Positions 33,583 to 43,075 of a stretch of DNA of 64,000 nucleotides are shown here, one piece after another. Made by a program: the position numbers and the translations under genes. The notes beneath the pieces are model-generated. The model ran no database searches and was not told where the DNA came from. It saw nothing but the letters and a program-made list of their open reading frames with translations. This DNA is from Phycisphaerae bacterium. Lineage in GTDB: Bacteria > Planctomycetota > Phycisphaerae > UBA1845 > Fen-1342. Within the stretch, counting starts at the first letter, position 1, and the number at the start of each line of letters is the position of its first letter. The DNA lies in the NCBI GenBank assembly GCA_030428945.1, contig JAUIEC010000006.1:124001-188000 (forward strand). The letters are read 5' to 3'.

Positions 33583-33743
33583 ACGCCAGCGATGGCACTT
33601 GATTGCATCGGTTTTCGGGGGAATTGCAAGGAAGCGGAGGCCGGAATTCGGCCCGCGACCGCGCCGGGAGCCTCTGTCTGGCGACCGGTGGTGCCAGCAC
33701 CTACAGTGGGGGTGGAAGACTCGACCATGCTGCGGAGCCGACC

Positions 33744-35105
33744 TTGCGATTCTGCCACCTTCTGAGCGTCTTGTTGCTGCCGACCCTGATCGCCCAGGCC
33801 CAGCAGCCCGGTGCGACCTCGCGGCCGAGCGGGGACGGGCCCGTGCGTCCGAACATCCTGCTGATCATCGCGGACGACCTGGGGCTGGACAAAGTCAGCG
33901 CGTACGGGCTGGGCGATCCGAGAAGTCGGCCGGCCACGCCGACGCTCGACCGGCTGGCGGCGGAGGGAATCCGCTTCACGCGGGCGTATTCGTACCCGGT
34001 CTGCTCGGCCACGCGGGCGACGATCCTGACGGGCCAGTACGGGTTTCGGACGGGGATTCGGGACGTGGTTCGGCCGCGTTCGCGCAAGCCGGGCCTGCCG
34101 TTGACGGACGAGGTCCTTCCGCGGCGGCTGACGGAGGCGGGCTACGATCATTCACACGTGGGCAAGTGGCATCTCGGGACGCGGTTTTCGGGCGGGCCGA
34201 AGCACCCGGTGCGGGCGGGCTGGAACTGGACGGGCGGGCTGGCGGGGAACCCGTCACGAAGCGAGACCTACTGGTCGTACGAGAAGCAGGTCAACGGCGA
34301 GACGTCGAAGGTCAAGGACAGGTACCTGACGACGGACACGACCGACGATGCCCGCGCGCGGATCGCGGCGATGCGCGAGCCGTGGCACCTGTGGGTGGCG
34401 TACAACGCGCCGCACCCGCCGTTGCACATCGCGCCGCCTGCGCTGCACAAGCGTGATCCGAAGACCGCCGAGCAGACGCGGGCTCGCGAGTACCGGACGA
34501 TGGTGGAGGCGCTGGACACGGAGATCGGCCGGCTGCTGGACGCACTGGACGCGGAGACGCGGGCGCGGACGCTGGTGATCTTCGTGGCCGACAACGGGAC
34601 GCCCCGCGAGGCGGTCGTGAAGCCGTTCGCGGCGCGCGAATCGAAAGGTTCGCTGAACGGCGGCGGCTGCAACGTTCCGTTGATCATGCAGGGTCACGGC
34701 ATCGCGGACGAGCGGCGCGGGAGCACCTCGGCGGCGCTGGTTTCGACGGTGGACCTGTACGCGACGATCCTGGACCTGGCGGGCGCGGCGCAGCGCGGAC
34801 GCGTCGACGGGGTCAGCCTGGTGCCGCATTTGAAGGGCGAGGCGGTCACGCGGGAGTACGTGCTGGCGGAGTCGGGTCGGATGGTGATGGTGACGGACGG
34901 GCGGTACCGTCTGGTCCGCGAGGCGGCCGGCGGTCATTCGGAGCGGACGGAGTTCTACGACCTGTCGGATGCGCCGGAGGGATCGGACGGCCGGAACCTG
35001 TGTCCGCCGGTGGCGGACGCGTGCCCGGGTGCCCTGGGTCCGGACCAGCGCCAGGCATTCCAACGTCTCGAGCAGGCCCTGGATCGGATGCTGCGGTCGC
35101 GCTGA
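33744..35105 (+). CDS. Secreted sulfatase
   Basis: 453 residues from a TTG at 33744 with GGAG seven bases upstream; a signal peptide then begins at once (RFCHLLSVLLLPTLIAQA). The longer frame to 33603 lacks any export signal. Sulfatase S1 landmarks: NILLIIADDLG (metal Asp 44 and 45), the formylglycine site CSATRATILTG (Cys 87, CxAxR form), GKWHLG, HPPLHIAP and IFVADNGTP (second metal pair). The Cys must be converted to formylglycine; no sulfatase-modifying enzyme gene is in the window. Substrates are probably sulfated polysaccharides, as for most planctomycete sulfatases. Confidence 0.9.
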   Translation: MRFCHLLSVLLLPTLIAQAQQPGATSRPSGDGPVRPNILLIIADDLGLDKVSAYGLGDPRSRPATPTLDRLAAEGIRFTRAYSYPVCSATRATILTGQYGFRTGIRDVVRPRSRKPGLPLTDEVLPRRLTEAGYDHSHVGKWHLGTRFSGGPKHPVRAGWNWTGGLAGNPSRSETYWSYEKQVNGETSKVKDRYLTTDTTDDARARIAAMREPWHLWVAYNAPHPPLHIAPPALHKRDPKTAEQTRAREYRTMVEALDTEIGRLLDALDAETRARTLVIFVADNGTPREAVVKPFAARESKGSLNGGGCNVPLIMQGHGIADERRGSTSAALVSTVDLYATILDLAGAAQRGRVDGVSLVPHLKGEAVTREYVLAESGRMVMVTDGRYRLVREAAGGHSERTEFYDLSDAPEGSDGRNLCPPVADACPGALGPDQRQAFQRLEQALDRMLRSR

Positions 35106-35181
35106 GGCTGGCGTTGCCAGCGAGGCGTACCGACCGTTGGCTGAGCCAGGCTTGTGCGGTCTCATGCAGCCTGAGCCAGGC

Positions 35182-35253
35182 GGTGCGGCATCGACGCCTG
35201 CGGCTTCGGCGGTCGATGGGAGCGCGGTCTGCCGCGTCGATGACGCACCCTAC
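35182..35253 (+). repeat. 72-bp palindromic repeat family
   Basis: An intact copy: left arm GGTGCGGCATCGACGCCTG, right arm GCGTCGATGACGCACCCTAC. It lies in the 385-nt gap between the convergent sulfatase and sigma genes, which otherwise shows no gene. Confidence 0.8.
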
Positions 35254-35403
35254 GCGTCTGCTGCGCCACAGCGTTTGTGCTACTGCTCTTGAGCCATGCC
35301 GGATCGCCGGCCGCACAGCCCGACGGTCATAGTCTCTCTCCGCGCGGGTTGATCAACCTGCCAGCGAGGTGGCCCCCACCGGGCCCGTCGGTGCATCTCC
35401 TCC

Positions 35404-35446
35404 CGGAAAAGAAACGGAGCCGCGGGCAGAATCTGCCGCGACTCCG
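35404..35446 (-). terminator. Intrinsic terminator of the FliA-type sigma gene
   Basis: Read on the minus strand: CGGAGTCGCGGCAG, a short loop, CTGCCCGCGGCTCCG, then TTTCTTTT. The stem has one mismatch and one bulge. It starts 45 nt after the stop codon. Confidence 0.75.
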
Positions 35447-35490
35447 ATTCAAGTGGAGGTCCGGGGACGTTTGTCGGTAGTTGGGGGGGA

Positions 35491-36258
35491 TTATGCGACG
35501 AGGTCGCAGGGTGTATCGGAGAAGCGCGTGCGGAGCTGCTCGACGATTTCCGCGTGTCGCTGGCAGACGCGTGATTCGCTGACGCCGAGGACCGAGCCGA
35601 TCTCGGACATGGTCAGCCGCTCGTAGTAGTACAGGGTGATGATCAGCCGATCCTGGTCCTTCAGTCCGCGGGTGAGGTAGTCGCGGATCAGTTCGCGTTC
35701 GGTGTGCTGGACCGGGCTCGGGCCGGGGTCGGCCGGGACCAGCGAGCCGACGCGGGATTCGTCGCTGCGTTCGGTCGGGGCTTCGAGCGGGACGCAGTGC
35801 GAGGCGAGCACGGTCCGCTTCATCTTGACGAACTTGGACAGGGGCATTTCGAGCTTTTCGGCCAGCTCGGAGAGCGTGGCGGGGGCCCCGTTCTGGGCGT
35901 TGTGCTGTTCTTCGATGCGGTTGAGGGTCCGTTCGAAGCTGCGTCCGCTGCGGCCGAGTGGGTCGATTTCGCGTTGCCAGTCGCGGATGGATCCGACGAT
36001 CCGCTGGCGGCAGTAGGTCTCGAACTTGACACCGCGATCGGGGTCGAAGGAGCCCACGGCCGCGATCAGGCCTTCGTAGCCGGCGCTGGCGAGCTCGTCA
36101 GAGGTGACGCGGGGCCAGAGCCGCCGGGCCATGATCTCGGAGAGCTTGTCGACCAGCGGCATGTAATGCTCGACCAGTCGATTGCGCATCTCTGGGGTCG
36201 GGGCTTTGCGGTACTTCTTCCAGACAGCCGCGATGTCATCCTTGACGATCGTTTTCAC
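35491..36258 (-). CDS. FliA/WhiG-type sigma factor (sigma-28 family)
   Basis: 255 residues, GTG start with GGAGGAG about six bases upstream. Region 2 (LVEHYMPLVDKLSEIMARRL ... DELASAGYEGLIAAVGSFD ... FETYCRQRIVGSIRDWQRE), region 3 (ATLSELAEKLEMPLSKF) and region 4 (DRLIITLYYYERLTMSEIGS, VLGVSESRVCQRHAEIVEQL) match FliA in length and order. In motile bacteria this sigma turns on late flagellar genes. No flagellar gene is in view, so a sporulation- or stress-like role, as for WhiG, remains open. A good promoter and a terminator make it a single-gene unit. Confidence 0.9.
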   Translation of the reverse strand: MKTIVKDDIAAVWKKYRKAPTPEMRNRLVEHYMPLVDKLSEIMARRLWPRVTSDELASAGYEGLIAAVGSFDPDRGVKFETYCRQRIVGSIRDWQREIDPLGRSGRSFERTLNRIEEQHNAQNGAPATLSELAEKLEMPLSKFVKMKRTVLASHCVPLEAPTERSDESRVGSLVPADPGPSPVQHTERELIRDYLTRGLKDQDRLIITLYYYERLTMSEIGSVLGVSESRVCQRHAEIVEQLRTRFSDTPCDLVA

Positions 36259-36382
36259 TAGAGGCTCCTCCGGGCAATAAGAACTTGGGCGCGTACCCCC
36301 GGCGCGGCGATCCTGACCGATCGTGTCCGAGGTGAAATCCGTTTCTCAACCGGGTAGCCACGCCCATGGTGGCAACGAAGGA

Positions 36383-36411
36383 AATCTAACTCAAGTTTCC
36401 CAGATTGGCAA
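36383..36411 (-). promoter_or_regulatory. Promoter of the FliA-type sigma gene
   Basis: On the minus strand TTGCCA (36411-36406) and TAGATT (36388-36383) stand 17 bp apart, within an AT-rich island (about 36300-36480) that differs sharply from the surrounding DNA. The predicted leader is about 118 nt. Confidence 0.45.
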
Positions 36412-36514
36412 ACAAAACGGCCTCAAAAGTTTATCTATTTTAACATCCAATCCCACAAGTCCATTAAACAGGGAGCCTTGGGTGTGGCCGGAAAGATGTC
36501 AAGAATGTGGATTG

Positions 36515-38179
36515 TTATGGGGCCGAGTGTGGATTATCGAGCCGGGCGGCCAGTTCGTCCGGTTTCGCGAACAAACAGGGCCGCTTGTACTGTTCGGGCG
36601 TGGAGCCACGCCGCTCGAGGATCGCCTGGTGCAGCGCCGCGAGCCTCTGCGGGTCGACCTCGGAAAGCACTAAGGCGTTCAACCTCTGAGACTTACGCCT
36701 TGACGCGTATTCCTCGTTGGCGGCCGCCAGTGCCTCGTCGAAGCGGGCCGCGAAGGTGCCGGGTACCGAACGGGTTACCCACAGGCGGTACACAGGCGGG
36801 TCACCCCACTCCGGCCCGAGCGCGAAGTCGAATTCCGGGGTGTTAAGCTGGGCGCAGGTGGCCTGAAAGGCGGTCACCACCTGGTGCTCGGTGAGCTTCT
36901 CGCCCGCAACCGAGCTGACACCCCCCGCCCGGTGCAGGAACTCGACCACCGGCGTCGCACCGAGCCGGCCCGTAACCCGGACGACGTCGTCCAGGCGGTA
37001 GCGGACCAGACCGCTGTGGTTGGTCAGAAGCACGATGTACTGCCGGCCGACCTCCACCTCGTGGGGGAGCAGCACGTCCGGGCGGGCGGCTTCGTCCTGC
37101 TCGGCCGGGATGAACTCGAACACCCCGGAGGCGGGGTCGAGCGGGCCGGCGGGGGTGCCGTCGTCGAGCGGGATCGTCACCCGGCCTTCGCTGGCGAGCA
37201 GGCCGACGTCGCGGACGGGGATGTCGCCGTACCACTCGGCCACCCGCGACAGGTAGTGCCCCATGCTGCCGCCGGTCCAGCAGGCCAGGAACGCCAGGTT
37301 CCAGCAGTCGCGTGGCCGCAGGACGCCGTCGGCGCCGTCCCGGGCGGCCTCGAGTTCCGCGGCCCGGGCGGGGTTCGGGCGAAGGCGCTGGAGGACGGGG
37401 TCGAGCAGGCCGGTCGGTGCGGGCGGGTCGAGGGTCAGGGTTCCGTCACGGACATCGCGGATCAGGGTTTCGCTGCTTTCGTCGGCGATCTGCGCCATGC
37501 GGATGAAGGTGGCGGGGTTGGCGGTCACGCCGAAGGCGACGTCGCGGGCGAGTCCGAGTCGCATCAGGGTGTAATAGCGGTCGCGGGCGTCGGGGAGTTC
37601 GGCGATGCAGGGGGCCCCGACGTAGAACCGGCGGACGATGCGTTTCTGGTTGCGGGCCAGCAGGCCGGTGATCGCGCCGCAGGGGATGCCGGAGGGTGCC
37701 CGGGACTCGTCCATGCGTCCGCTGCTCTGCAGGATGTCGCGGAGGATCGCTTCGGGATGATCGCGAAGCATCTTCAGGCCGAAGGTGTTCCAGGTCCGGC
37801 GGTAGCTGGCGGCGAACTCGGGTGTGACGGGGATGCGTTTCGGGGCGCTGGTGGTACCGCTGGAGGTGGCGAACATCAGCAGGCGGACGCCGGGGCGGAA
37901 CATCGCGGTCAGGTCGCCTTCGGCGGTGCGATCGATCCAGGGGCGGACATCCTCGTAGGTCGACAGCGGGGCGGCCCGGCGCAGGTCTTCGACCGTCTCG
38001 GCCCGGTCGAGCGAGAGGGCCCGGGCGTAGGCGCTGCCGGCCAGCAGCGCGCGGACGCTGTTCCAGGTCTGCTGCTGGGTGGCGGGGAAGCGCTCCAGGG
38101 ACCGGGTGAATCCGGCGTAGACGCGTCCGGCATGCAGCAGGGCGAGGCGGGCGGTGAGTTTCTCAAGCAGGGCGGGCAT
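36515..38179 (-). CDS. GH3 family acyl-acid-amido synthetase-like protein
   Basis: 554 residues. The adenylate-forming motif is clear: FATSSGTTSAPKRIPVTP at about 104-121 (motif 1, phosphate loop). The second motif is GVFEFIPAEQ, and RYRLDDVVRVTGRLGATPVVEFLHRAG is the third, all in GH3 order; EKLTEHQV near residue 425 matches the C-domain. Plant GH3 enzymes join amino acids to jasmonate or auxin; bacterial members are largely unstudied, so the acid and amine are unknown. It overlaps the upstream hydrolase gene by 17 nt, a tight pair. Confidence 0.85.
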   Translation of the reverse strand: MPALLEKLTARLALLHAGRVYAGFTRSLERFPATQQQTWNSVRALLAGSAYARALSLDRAETVEDLRRAAPLSTYEDVRPWIDRTAEGDLTAMFRPGVRLLMFATSSGTTSAPKRIPVTPEFAASYRRTWNTFGLKMLRDHPEAILRDILQSSGRMDESRAPSGIPCGAITGLLARNQKRIVRRFYVGAPCIAELPDARDRYYTLMRLGLARDVAFGVTANPATFIRMAQIADESSETLIRDVRDGTLTLDPPAPTGLLDPVLQRLRPNPARAAELEAARDGADGVLRPRDCWNLAFLACWTGGSMGHYLSRVAEWYGDIPVRDVGLLASEGRVTIPLDDGTPAGPLDPASGVFEFIPAEQDEAARPDVLLPHEVEVGRQYIVLLTNHSGLVRYRLDDVVRVTGRLGATPVVEFLHRAGGVSSVAGEKLTEHQVVTAFQATCAQLNTPEFDFALGPEWGDPPVYRLWVTRSVPGTFAARFDEALAAANEEYASRRKSQRLNALVLSEVDPQRLAALHQAILERRGSTPEQYKRPCLFAKPDELAARLDNPHSAP

Positions 38180-39263
38180 CGGCGCTGGGCTGCGGGGTGG
38201 CGGGCCGCTCGGTGTTGTCGTCGAGGGCGCAGGCGGTGGCCGGCGGTGCGGACGGGGTCTGCAGTCCGGCCAGGTGTCGATCGAAGAACGCGATGGTCAG
38301 TTCGGCGTAGCGTTCGGGATGCAGGACGACGGCCTGGTTGTGCTTGGCCTTGGGGGCGACCCAGAAGGCCTTGGGCTGGGGGGCCAGGGCGTACAGTTGC
38401 CGGCTGAGTTCGACGGGCAGGTACGAGTCGCGCTGGCCGTGGATGAAGAGCATGGGGCGTGGTTTCATGCGGGTGATGGCCTTGGCGACGGAGGGGAACG
38501 AGCAGCGGAAGGTGTGCCGGGCGACCTGCATCAGGGACCAGCGCAGGAACATCCAGAAGCGCGGGTGGTGGTTTTCGTAGATGACGCGGACCTTGGCGAA
38601 GATGTAGGCCCAGCGTCGCATGAAGTACTCGATGGTGCGATCGGTGCTGTAGACGCCGTCGCAGACGATGGCCGTGACCTGCTCGTTCCCGGCGGCCTCG
38701 CAGATGGCGGCGCAGGCGCCGCGCGAGATGCCGAAGATGCCGACCTGGCGGGGCAGGTCGCGCTGGGCGAGCCAGTCGCTGGCGAAGGCGAGTGCCCCGC
38801 GGATGTCGTGCAGTTCGCGGTCGGTGATCCACTGGCGGGGGGTGTAGGCCGGATCGCACTCGGATTCGCCGTGGCCGCGGAAGTTGAAGGTGAAGACGTC
38901 GTAGCCGACCTCCTGGAGGGGGCGGCAGTAGCGGGCGCAGGAGTGCATGTCCGAGCAGAACTCGTGGGCGAAGAGGACCAGTCCGCGGCGTGGCCGGTTC
39001 GGGCTGGCGTGGATGATCATGCCGTGCAGTTCGAGTCCGTCATAGGCGGGGAAGCGAACGGTTTCGCCGGCCAGGCGTTCGTAGTCGAGCGGCCCGCGCG
39101 AGAGCGGGGGCTTGGTGCTGCGCATGATGTTGAGCGAGATGCGGACGTACTTGAGAAGGATCAGGGCGGGGACGATGACGAGAATGGTCACCGTCAGGCC
39201 GATGGCGACCATCGCCCAGTTGCGTACGAGTACTTCGTAGACTGACCAGCCGAGGGTTTCCAA
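38163..39263 (-). CDS. Membrane-anchored alpha/beta hydrolase
   Basis: 366 residues, TTG start with GGAGCAG upstream. An N-terminal membrane helix (about 15-40) is followed by a hydrolase domain: HEFCSDMHS, NFRGHGES, nucleophile elbow GISRGAC, acid in HGQRDSYLP, His in KAKHNQAV. The fold is the serine-aminopeptidase/BAAT-like S33 group; esters or thioesters are likely. The last 17 nt overlap the GH3 gene downstream on the same strand. Making and breaking of one acyl amide or ester by the two products is a reasonable guess. Confidence 0.8.
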   Translation of the reverse strand: METLGWSVYEVLVRNWAMVAIGLTVTILVIVPALILLKYVRISLNIMRSTKPPLSRGPLDYERLAGETVRFPAYDGLELHGMIIHASPNRPRRGLVLFAHEFCSDMHSCARYCRPLQEVGYDVFTFNFRGHGESECDPAYTPRQWITDRELHDIRGALAFASDWLAQRDLPRQVGIFGISRGACAAICEAAGNEQVTAIVCDGVYSTDRTIEYFMRRWAYIFAKVRVIYENHHPRFWMFLRWSLMQVARHTFRCSFPSVAKAITRMKPRPMLFIHGQRDSYLPVELSRQLYALAPQPKAFWVAPKAKHNQAVVLHPERYAELTIAFFDRHLAGLQTPSAPPATACALDDNTERPATPQPSADARPA

Positions 39264-39397
39264 GATGGGCTGCTCCGCGATCTGCGCTGCGATGGTAGCT
39301 GGGGTGCTGTCGTCCGTCCAATGATGCCCGGGCGGGGCGGCCGAGGTTTTCGGGCTTCCGCAGGCGTGCCGCGCAACGGAGGCACGGGCGGCGGGGG

Positions 39398-39877
39398 TCA
39401 GGCGTCATCTTCAAGGGTGACGATGGCGGTGCAGGCCATCGCCTGGCCGGTGCCGACGGGTCCGAGTCGTTCGTTGGTGGTGGCCTTGACGTTGACCCGT
39501 CCGGGGGGGATGCCGAGCAGTTCGGCGATGCGGTCGCGGATGGTGGCCTTGTGGGGGCCGAGCTTTGGTCGTTCGGCGTGGACGACGAGGTCGGCGTTGT
39601 TGATTCGGAATCCGGCGTGGGTGGCCTGCCGGACGGCGGCAGCGATGAACATGGCGCTGTCGGCGTCCTTGTAGCGGGGGTCGGTGTCGGGGAAGAGGTC
39701 ACCGATGTCTCCGAGTCCGGCGGCCCCGAGGACGGCGTCGGTCAGGGCGTGCAGGACGATGTCGGCGTCGCTGTGCCCGCGCAGTCCGGGCCCCTCGGAG
39801 AGGTGGACACCGCCGAGCACGAGTGGTCGGTCGGAATCCGTGGCGTGCAGGTCGTAACCGATGCCGGTGCGAATCAT
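39398..39877 (-). CDS. ispF: 2-C-methyl-D-erythritol 2,4-cyclodiphosphate synthase
   Basis: 159 residues from ATG 39877; the longer frame to 39913 runs into the octamer array. IspF closes the 2,4-cyclodiphosphate ring and releases CMP in the MEP route to isoprenoids. Zinc ligands are seen in GIGYDLHAT (Asp, His) and SDADIVLHALTDA (His), with GHSDAD, DIGDLFPDTDP, and the C-terminal VKATTNERLGPVG intact. Trimeric cytoplasmic enzyme. No ispD is fused or adjacent. Confidence 0.95.
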   Translation of the reverse strand: MIRTGIGYDLHATDSDRPLVLGGVHLSEGPGLRGHSDADIVLHALTDAVLGAAGLGDIGDLFPDTDPRYKDADSAMFIAAAVRQATHAGFRINNADLVVHAERPKLGPHKATIRDRIAELLGIPPGRVNVKATTNERLGPVGTGQAMACTAIVTLEDDA

Positions 39878-40046
39878 GCGAGGACTATAGGGAGCGAGGG
39901 AGCGAGGGAGCAAGGGAGCGAGGGAGCCAGGGGAACCCGCGTCGCCGGTACTGAACCTGGCTCCCTCGCTGCCTGGCTCCCCGGCTCCCTTTCAAGGCGG
40001 AGGGTGTTGGTGGTCGATAGAGGCTTGCGGCCTACGCGTGTTTTCA
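39878..40046. repeat. Inverted GGGAGCRA arrays in the ispF / prkA divergent gap
   Basis: A purine array (39889-39934, GGGAGCGA / GGGAGCAA units) is followed after 20 nt by its complement type (39956-39994, GGCTCCCT units). It could form a hairpin of about 35 bp. The rest of the gap carries the prkA promoter. Unlike most other arrays, this one lies upstream of both flanking genes. Confidence 0.65.
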
Positions 40047-40075
40047 TTGACTGGCGTCTGGTCGAGTTCTAGGAT
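40047..40075 (+). promoter_or_regulatory. Promoter of prkA
   Basis: TTGACT (40047-40052) and TAGGAT (40070-40075) lie 17 bp apart. The leader to ATG 40193 would be about 110 nt and ends with GGGAGG about seven bases before the start. Confidence 0.55.
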
Positions 40076-40192
40076 TCTGTCGGGTTGGGTGGCCTGCGGC
40101 GCAGTGCGTAAATCCCGACAGATCTGCAACTTGGGGTGATCGCGTCCGCGGTGGACCCCGAGCGCTGTGGCGCGTGGCCAGGGAGGTCTGCG

Positions 40193-42253
40193 ATGTCCAA
40201 ACGCGACAACATTCTTTCGCTCGTCGACAAGCACCTGGATGTGGAGACCTTCCGCAGCCAACACTGGGAGGGGTCGTTCAACGACTACCTCGAGAAGGTG
40301 ATCGCCAACCCGGCGGTGGCCCGCAACTCGTTCCAGCGGATCTACGACATGATCCTGCACTTCGGGACCGAGCGGTACACCTACCAGAAGCGCGACTACG
40401 TGCACTACAAGTTCTTCGACGATCCGTTCGAGAATGGCCGGGACGCGGTCTTCGGCCTCGACGGGGCGCTGATGCGACTGGTCGAGACGTTCAAGTCGGC
40501 CGCTCACGGGTACGGATCGGACCGGCGGATCCTGCTGCTGCACGGGCCGGTGGGTTCGAGCAAGAGCACGATCGCGCGGCTGCTGAAGAAGGGCCTCGAG
40601 CATTACAGCACGATGGACGAGGGCGCCCTGTACAGCTTTGTCTGGAACATCCAGGACGAGCACGGGCAGACCGAATTCTGCGCCTGCCCGATGCACGAGG
40701 AACCGCTCAAGCTGATTCCGGCCAAGGCCCGCGGTGACGTGCTGGCGGAGATCAACAAGGACCTGCTGGAGGACCGGCAGGTCCGGCTGGAGGGGGATCT
40801 GGACCCGTTCTGCCGGAAGATGTTCGACGACCTGCTGGTCAGATACGAGGGTGACTGGCGGAAGGTGCTGAACCACGTGACGGTCCGGCGGCTGATTCTG
40901 TCGGAGCAGGACCGCGTCGGGATCGGGACGTTCCAGCCGAAGGACGAGAAGAACCAGGACTCGACCGAACTGACCGGTGACATCAACTACCGGAAGATCG
41001 CCCAGTACGGATCGGACTCGGACCCGCGGGCGTTCAACTTCGACGGCGAACTGAACATCGCGAACCGGGGCATCTGCGAGTTCATCGAGGTGCTCAAGCT
41101 GGACGTGGCGTTCCTGTACGACCTGCTGGGTGCCTCGCAGGAACACACGATCAAGCCGAAGAAGTTCGCTCAGACCGACATCGACGAAGTCATCCTGGGC
41201 CACACGAACGAGCCGGAATACAAGAAGCTGCAGAGCAACGACCTGATGGAGGCCTTCCGGGACCGGACGATCAAGATCGACGTGCCGTACAACTGCCGCC
41301 TGACGGACGAGGTCAAGATCTACGAGAAGGACTTCGGCGCGTCGAAGGTTCGCGGGCTGCACATCGCCCCGCACACGGTCGAGGTGGCCGCGATGTGGGC
41401 CGTGCTGACGCGGCTGGAGGAGCCGAAGAAAGCGGGCCTGACGCTGCTGCAGAAGATGAAGCTCTACGACGGCAAGAGCATCCCGGGCTTCACCGAGGAC
41501 TCGGTCAAGGAGCTACGCGAGGAGCATCCGCGCGAAGGCATGAACGGGATCAGTCCGCGCTACATCCAGGACAAGATCTCGAACGCGCTGGTCAGCGAAC
41601 AGGCCCAGCTCGAGCGCTGCATCAATCCGTTCATGGTGATGAACGAACTGGAGAGCGGGCTGGACCATCACAGCCTGATCAACGACGAAGAGACCAAGAA
41701 GTCCTACAAGGAACTGCTCAGCGTGGTGCGCGAGGAGTACGAGGACACGCTCAAGAACGAGGTCCAGCGGGCGATCTCGGCCGACGAGGACGCGATCCAG
41801 CGGCTGTGCACGAACTACATCGAGAACGTGCGGGCCTACACCCAGCACGAGAAGGTGCGGAACAAGTACACCGGCAAGGACGAGGAGCCGGACGAGCGGC
41901 TGATGCGTTCGATTGAGGAGAAGATCGACATTCCGGAGAGCCGCAAGGACGACTTCCGCCAGGAGATCATGAACTACATCGGGGCCCTGGCGCTGGACGG
42001 CAAGAAGTTCGAGTACCACACCAACGCGCGACTGCAGAAGGCGCTCGAACTGAAGCTGTTCGAGGACTCGCGCGACACGATCAAGCTCAAGAACGTGGTC
42101 TCGGGCGTGATCGACGACGAGACCCAGGCCAAGATCGACGTGGTCAAGCAGCGGCTGATCAAGTTCTTCGGCTACAACGAAACCAGCGCCACCGATGTGC
42201 TGAACTACGTCGCGAGCATCTTCGCCCGCGGCGACGCCAAGCAGAGCGACTGA
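40193..42253 (+). CDS. prkA: PrkA family serine protein kinase / AAA+ protein
   Basis: 686 residues, ATG 40193 with GGGAGG upstream. The N-terminal AAA_PrkA domain has Walker [10 protein letters not shown] at 118-126, and the family motifs [20 protein letters not shown] and [18 protein letters not shown] are present. The C-terminal PrkA domain (about 420-680) ends with [13 protein letters not shown]. In E. coli YeaG and Bacillus PrkA act in stationary phase, nitrogen stress and sporulation; recent work suggests an AAA+ protease-like role. Here yeaH follows after a GNAT gene. Confidence 0.95.
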   Translation: MSKRDNILSLVDKHLDVETFRSQHWEGSFNDYLEKVIANPAVARNSFQRIYDMILHFGTERYTYQKRDYVHYKFFDDPFENGRDAVFGLDGALMRLVETFKSAAHGYGSDRRILLLHGPVGSSKSTIARLLKKGLEHYSTMDEGALYSFVWNIQDEHGQTEFCACPMHEEPLKLIPAKARGDVLAEINKDLLEDRQVRLEGDLDPFCRKMFDDLLVRYEGDWRKVLNHVTVRRLILSEQDRVGIGTFQPKDEKNQDSTELTGDINYRKIAQYGSDSDPRAFNFDGELNIANRGICEFIEVLKLDVAFLYDLLGASQEHTIKPKKFAQTDIDEVILGHTNEPEYKKLQSNDLMEAFRDRTIKIDVPYNCRLTDEVKIYEKDFGASKVRGLHIAPHTVEVAAMWAVLTRLEEPKKAGLTLLQKMKLYDGKSIPGFTEDSVKELREEHPREGMNGISPRYIQDKISNALVSEQAQLERCINPFMVMNELESGLDHHSLINDEETKKSYKELLSVVREEYEDTLKNEVQRAISADEDAIQRLCTNYIENVRAYTQHEKVRNKYTGKDEEPDERLMRSIEEKIDIPESRKDDFRQEIMNYIGALALDGKKFEYHTNARLQKALELKLFEDSRDTIKLKNVVSGVIDDETQAKIDVVKQRLIKFFGYNETSATDVLNYVASIFARGDAKQSD

Positions 42254-42259
42254 TTCCTT

Positions 42260-42385
42260 AGGAAGGGAACAGGGAACAGGGAACAGAGAAGACCGGCGAT
42301 CAGCCACGAGGCACCAATAGAGAAGAACGGGGATCAGCCACGAGGCACCGGGAAAAGGGAAGACCGGGGATCAGCCACAGGGCAC
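42260..42385 (+). repeat. GGGAACA array followed by a 35-bp tandem repeat
   Basis: Three GGGAACA units (42260-42287) begin seven bases after the prkA stop. Three copies of about 34-36 bp follow, at 42285, 42319 and 42355, each with AGAAGACCGG or AGAAGAACGG then GATCAGCCACGAGGCACC. They fill the 189-nt gap before the GNAT gene; no further gene was seen. Confidence 0.75.
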
Positions 42386-42442
42386 AGGGAAGCGCTTGGC
42401 GCGGGCTTCTTGCCTGTTTGCGCGGAAGGGTCGGGGCGCGGT

Positions 42443-43015
42443 ATGCCGGATACGCTGCTGACGACGAGCCAGGTCGAACTGCGGACGCTGCGGCCGTCTG
42501 ACCGCGACGACGTCATCGCCCTGAACGGCGACCCCGAGGTGATGCGGTTCATCGGCGCGCCGTTCACGGCCGAGCGGGCCTCGGCGTGGCTCGACGAGAT
42601 CCTGGCGGCCGGGACCGAGTCGACCGGTCTGGGCTGGTGGGCGGTGATCGAGCGGGCCAGCGGCGCGTTTGCCGGGCTGGTGGCGCTCAAGCGGCTTTCG
42701 GACGGCAATCACGCGGCGCTCGGCCCACTGGTGGCGGGCGCGCGGGACGATGAACTGATGGAAATCGGCTGGCGGTTTCGGCCGCGGTTCTGGGGCCGCG
42801 GGATCGCGAGCGAGACGGGCCGGGCGCTGGTGGGCCGGGCCTTCGAGGCCCACGGCTTTCCGCGGATCTGCGCGGTCGCGCTGGCGGACAACAAGGCCAG
42901 TTGCCGGGCGATCGAGAAATGCGGCCTGCGCTTCGAGGCCAACTACGATATTGCAGGGAAGCGGGCGAGTTTCTTCGTCCTGACGCGCGAAGAGTACCTG
43001 GCCGCCGGCAGGTAA
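42443..43015 (+). CDS. GNAT acetyltransferase of the RimJ/RimL type
   Basis: 190 residues from ATG 42443. The family's opening VELRTLRPSDRDDV, strand LMEIGWRF and acetyl-CoA loop RFWGRGIASETGRALV are all visible, then NKASCRAIEKCGLRF. RimJ-type proteins acetylate N-termini of ribosomal or other proteins or small amines. It sits between prkA and yeaH on the same strand and may be part of their transcript, though the prkA-GNAT gap of 189 nt is long. Confidence 0.85.
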   Translation: MPDTLLTTSQVELRTLRPSDRDDVIALNGDPEVMRFIGAPFTAERASAWLDEILAAGTESTGLGWWAVIERASGAFAGLVALKRLSDGNHAALGPLVAGARDDELMEIGWRFRPRFWGRGIASETGRALVGRAFEAHGFPRICAVALADNKASCRAIEKCGLRFEANYDIAGKRASFFVLTREEYLAAGR

Positions 43016-43075
43016 GAGCGGGCAGGCGTGTTGGGTCGGCCCGGATCGAGGCGGGTCGCAGCGATCGAGGTCCTT

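Noticed and set aside
35277-35480. Small plus-strand frame after the sulfatase gene
   Set aside because: It lies over the minus-strand terminator of the sigma gene, with no start signal or recognisable domain.
36323-36673. 116-residue plus-strand frame before and over the GH3 3' end
   Set aside because: It has no ribosome site; its second half is antisense to GH3 and its first half lies in the AT-rich promoter island.
42285-42385. Possible CRISPR array
   Set aside because: The copies are contiguous with no spacers between repeats, there are only three of them, and no cas gene is present.
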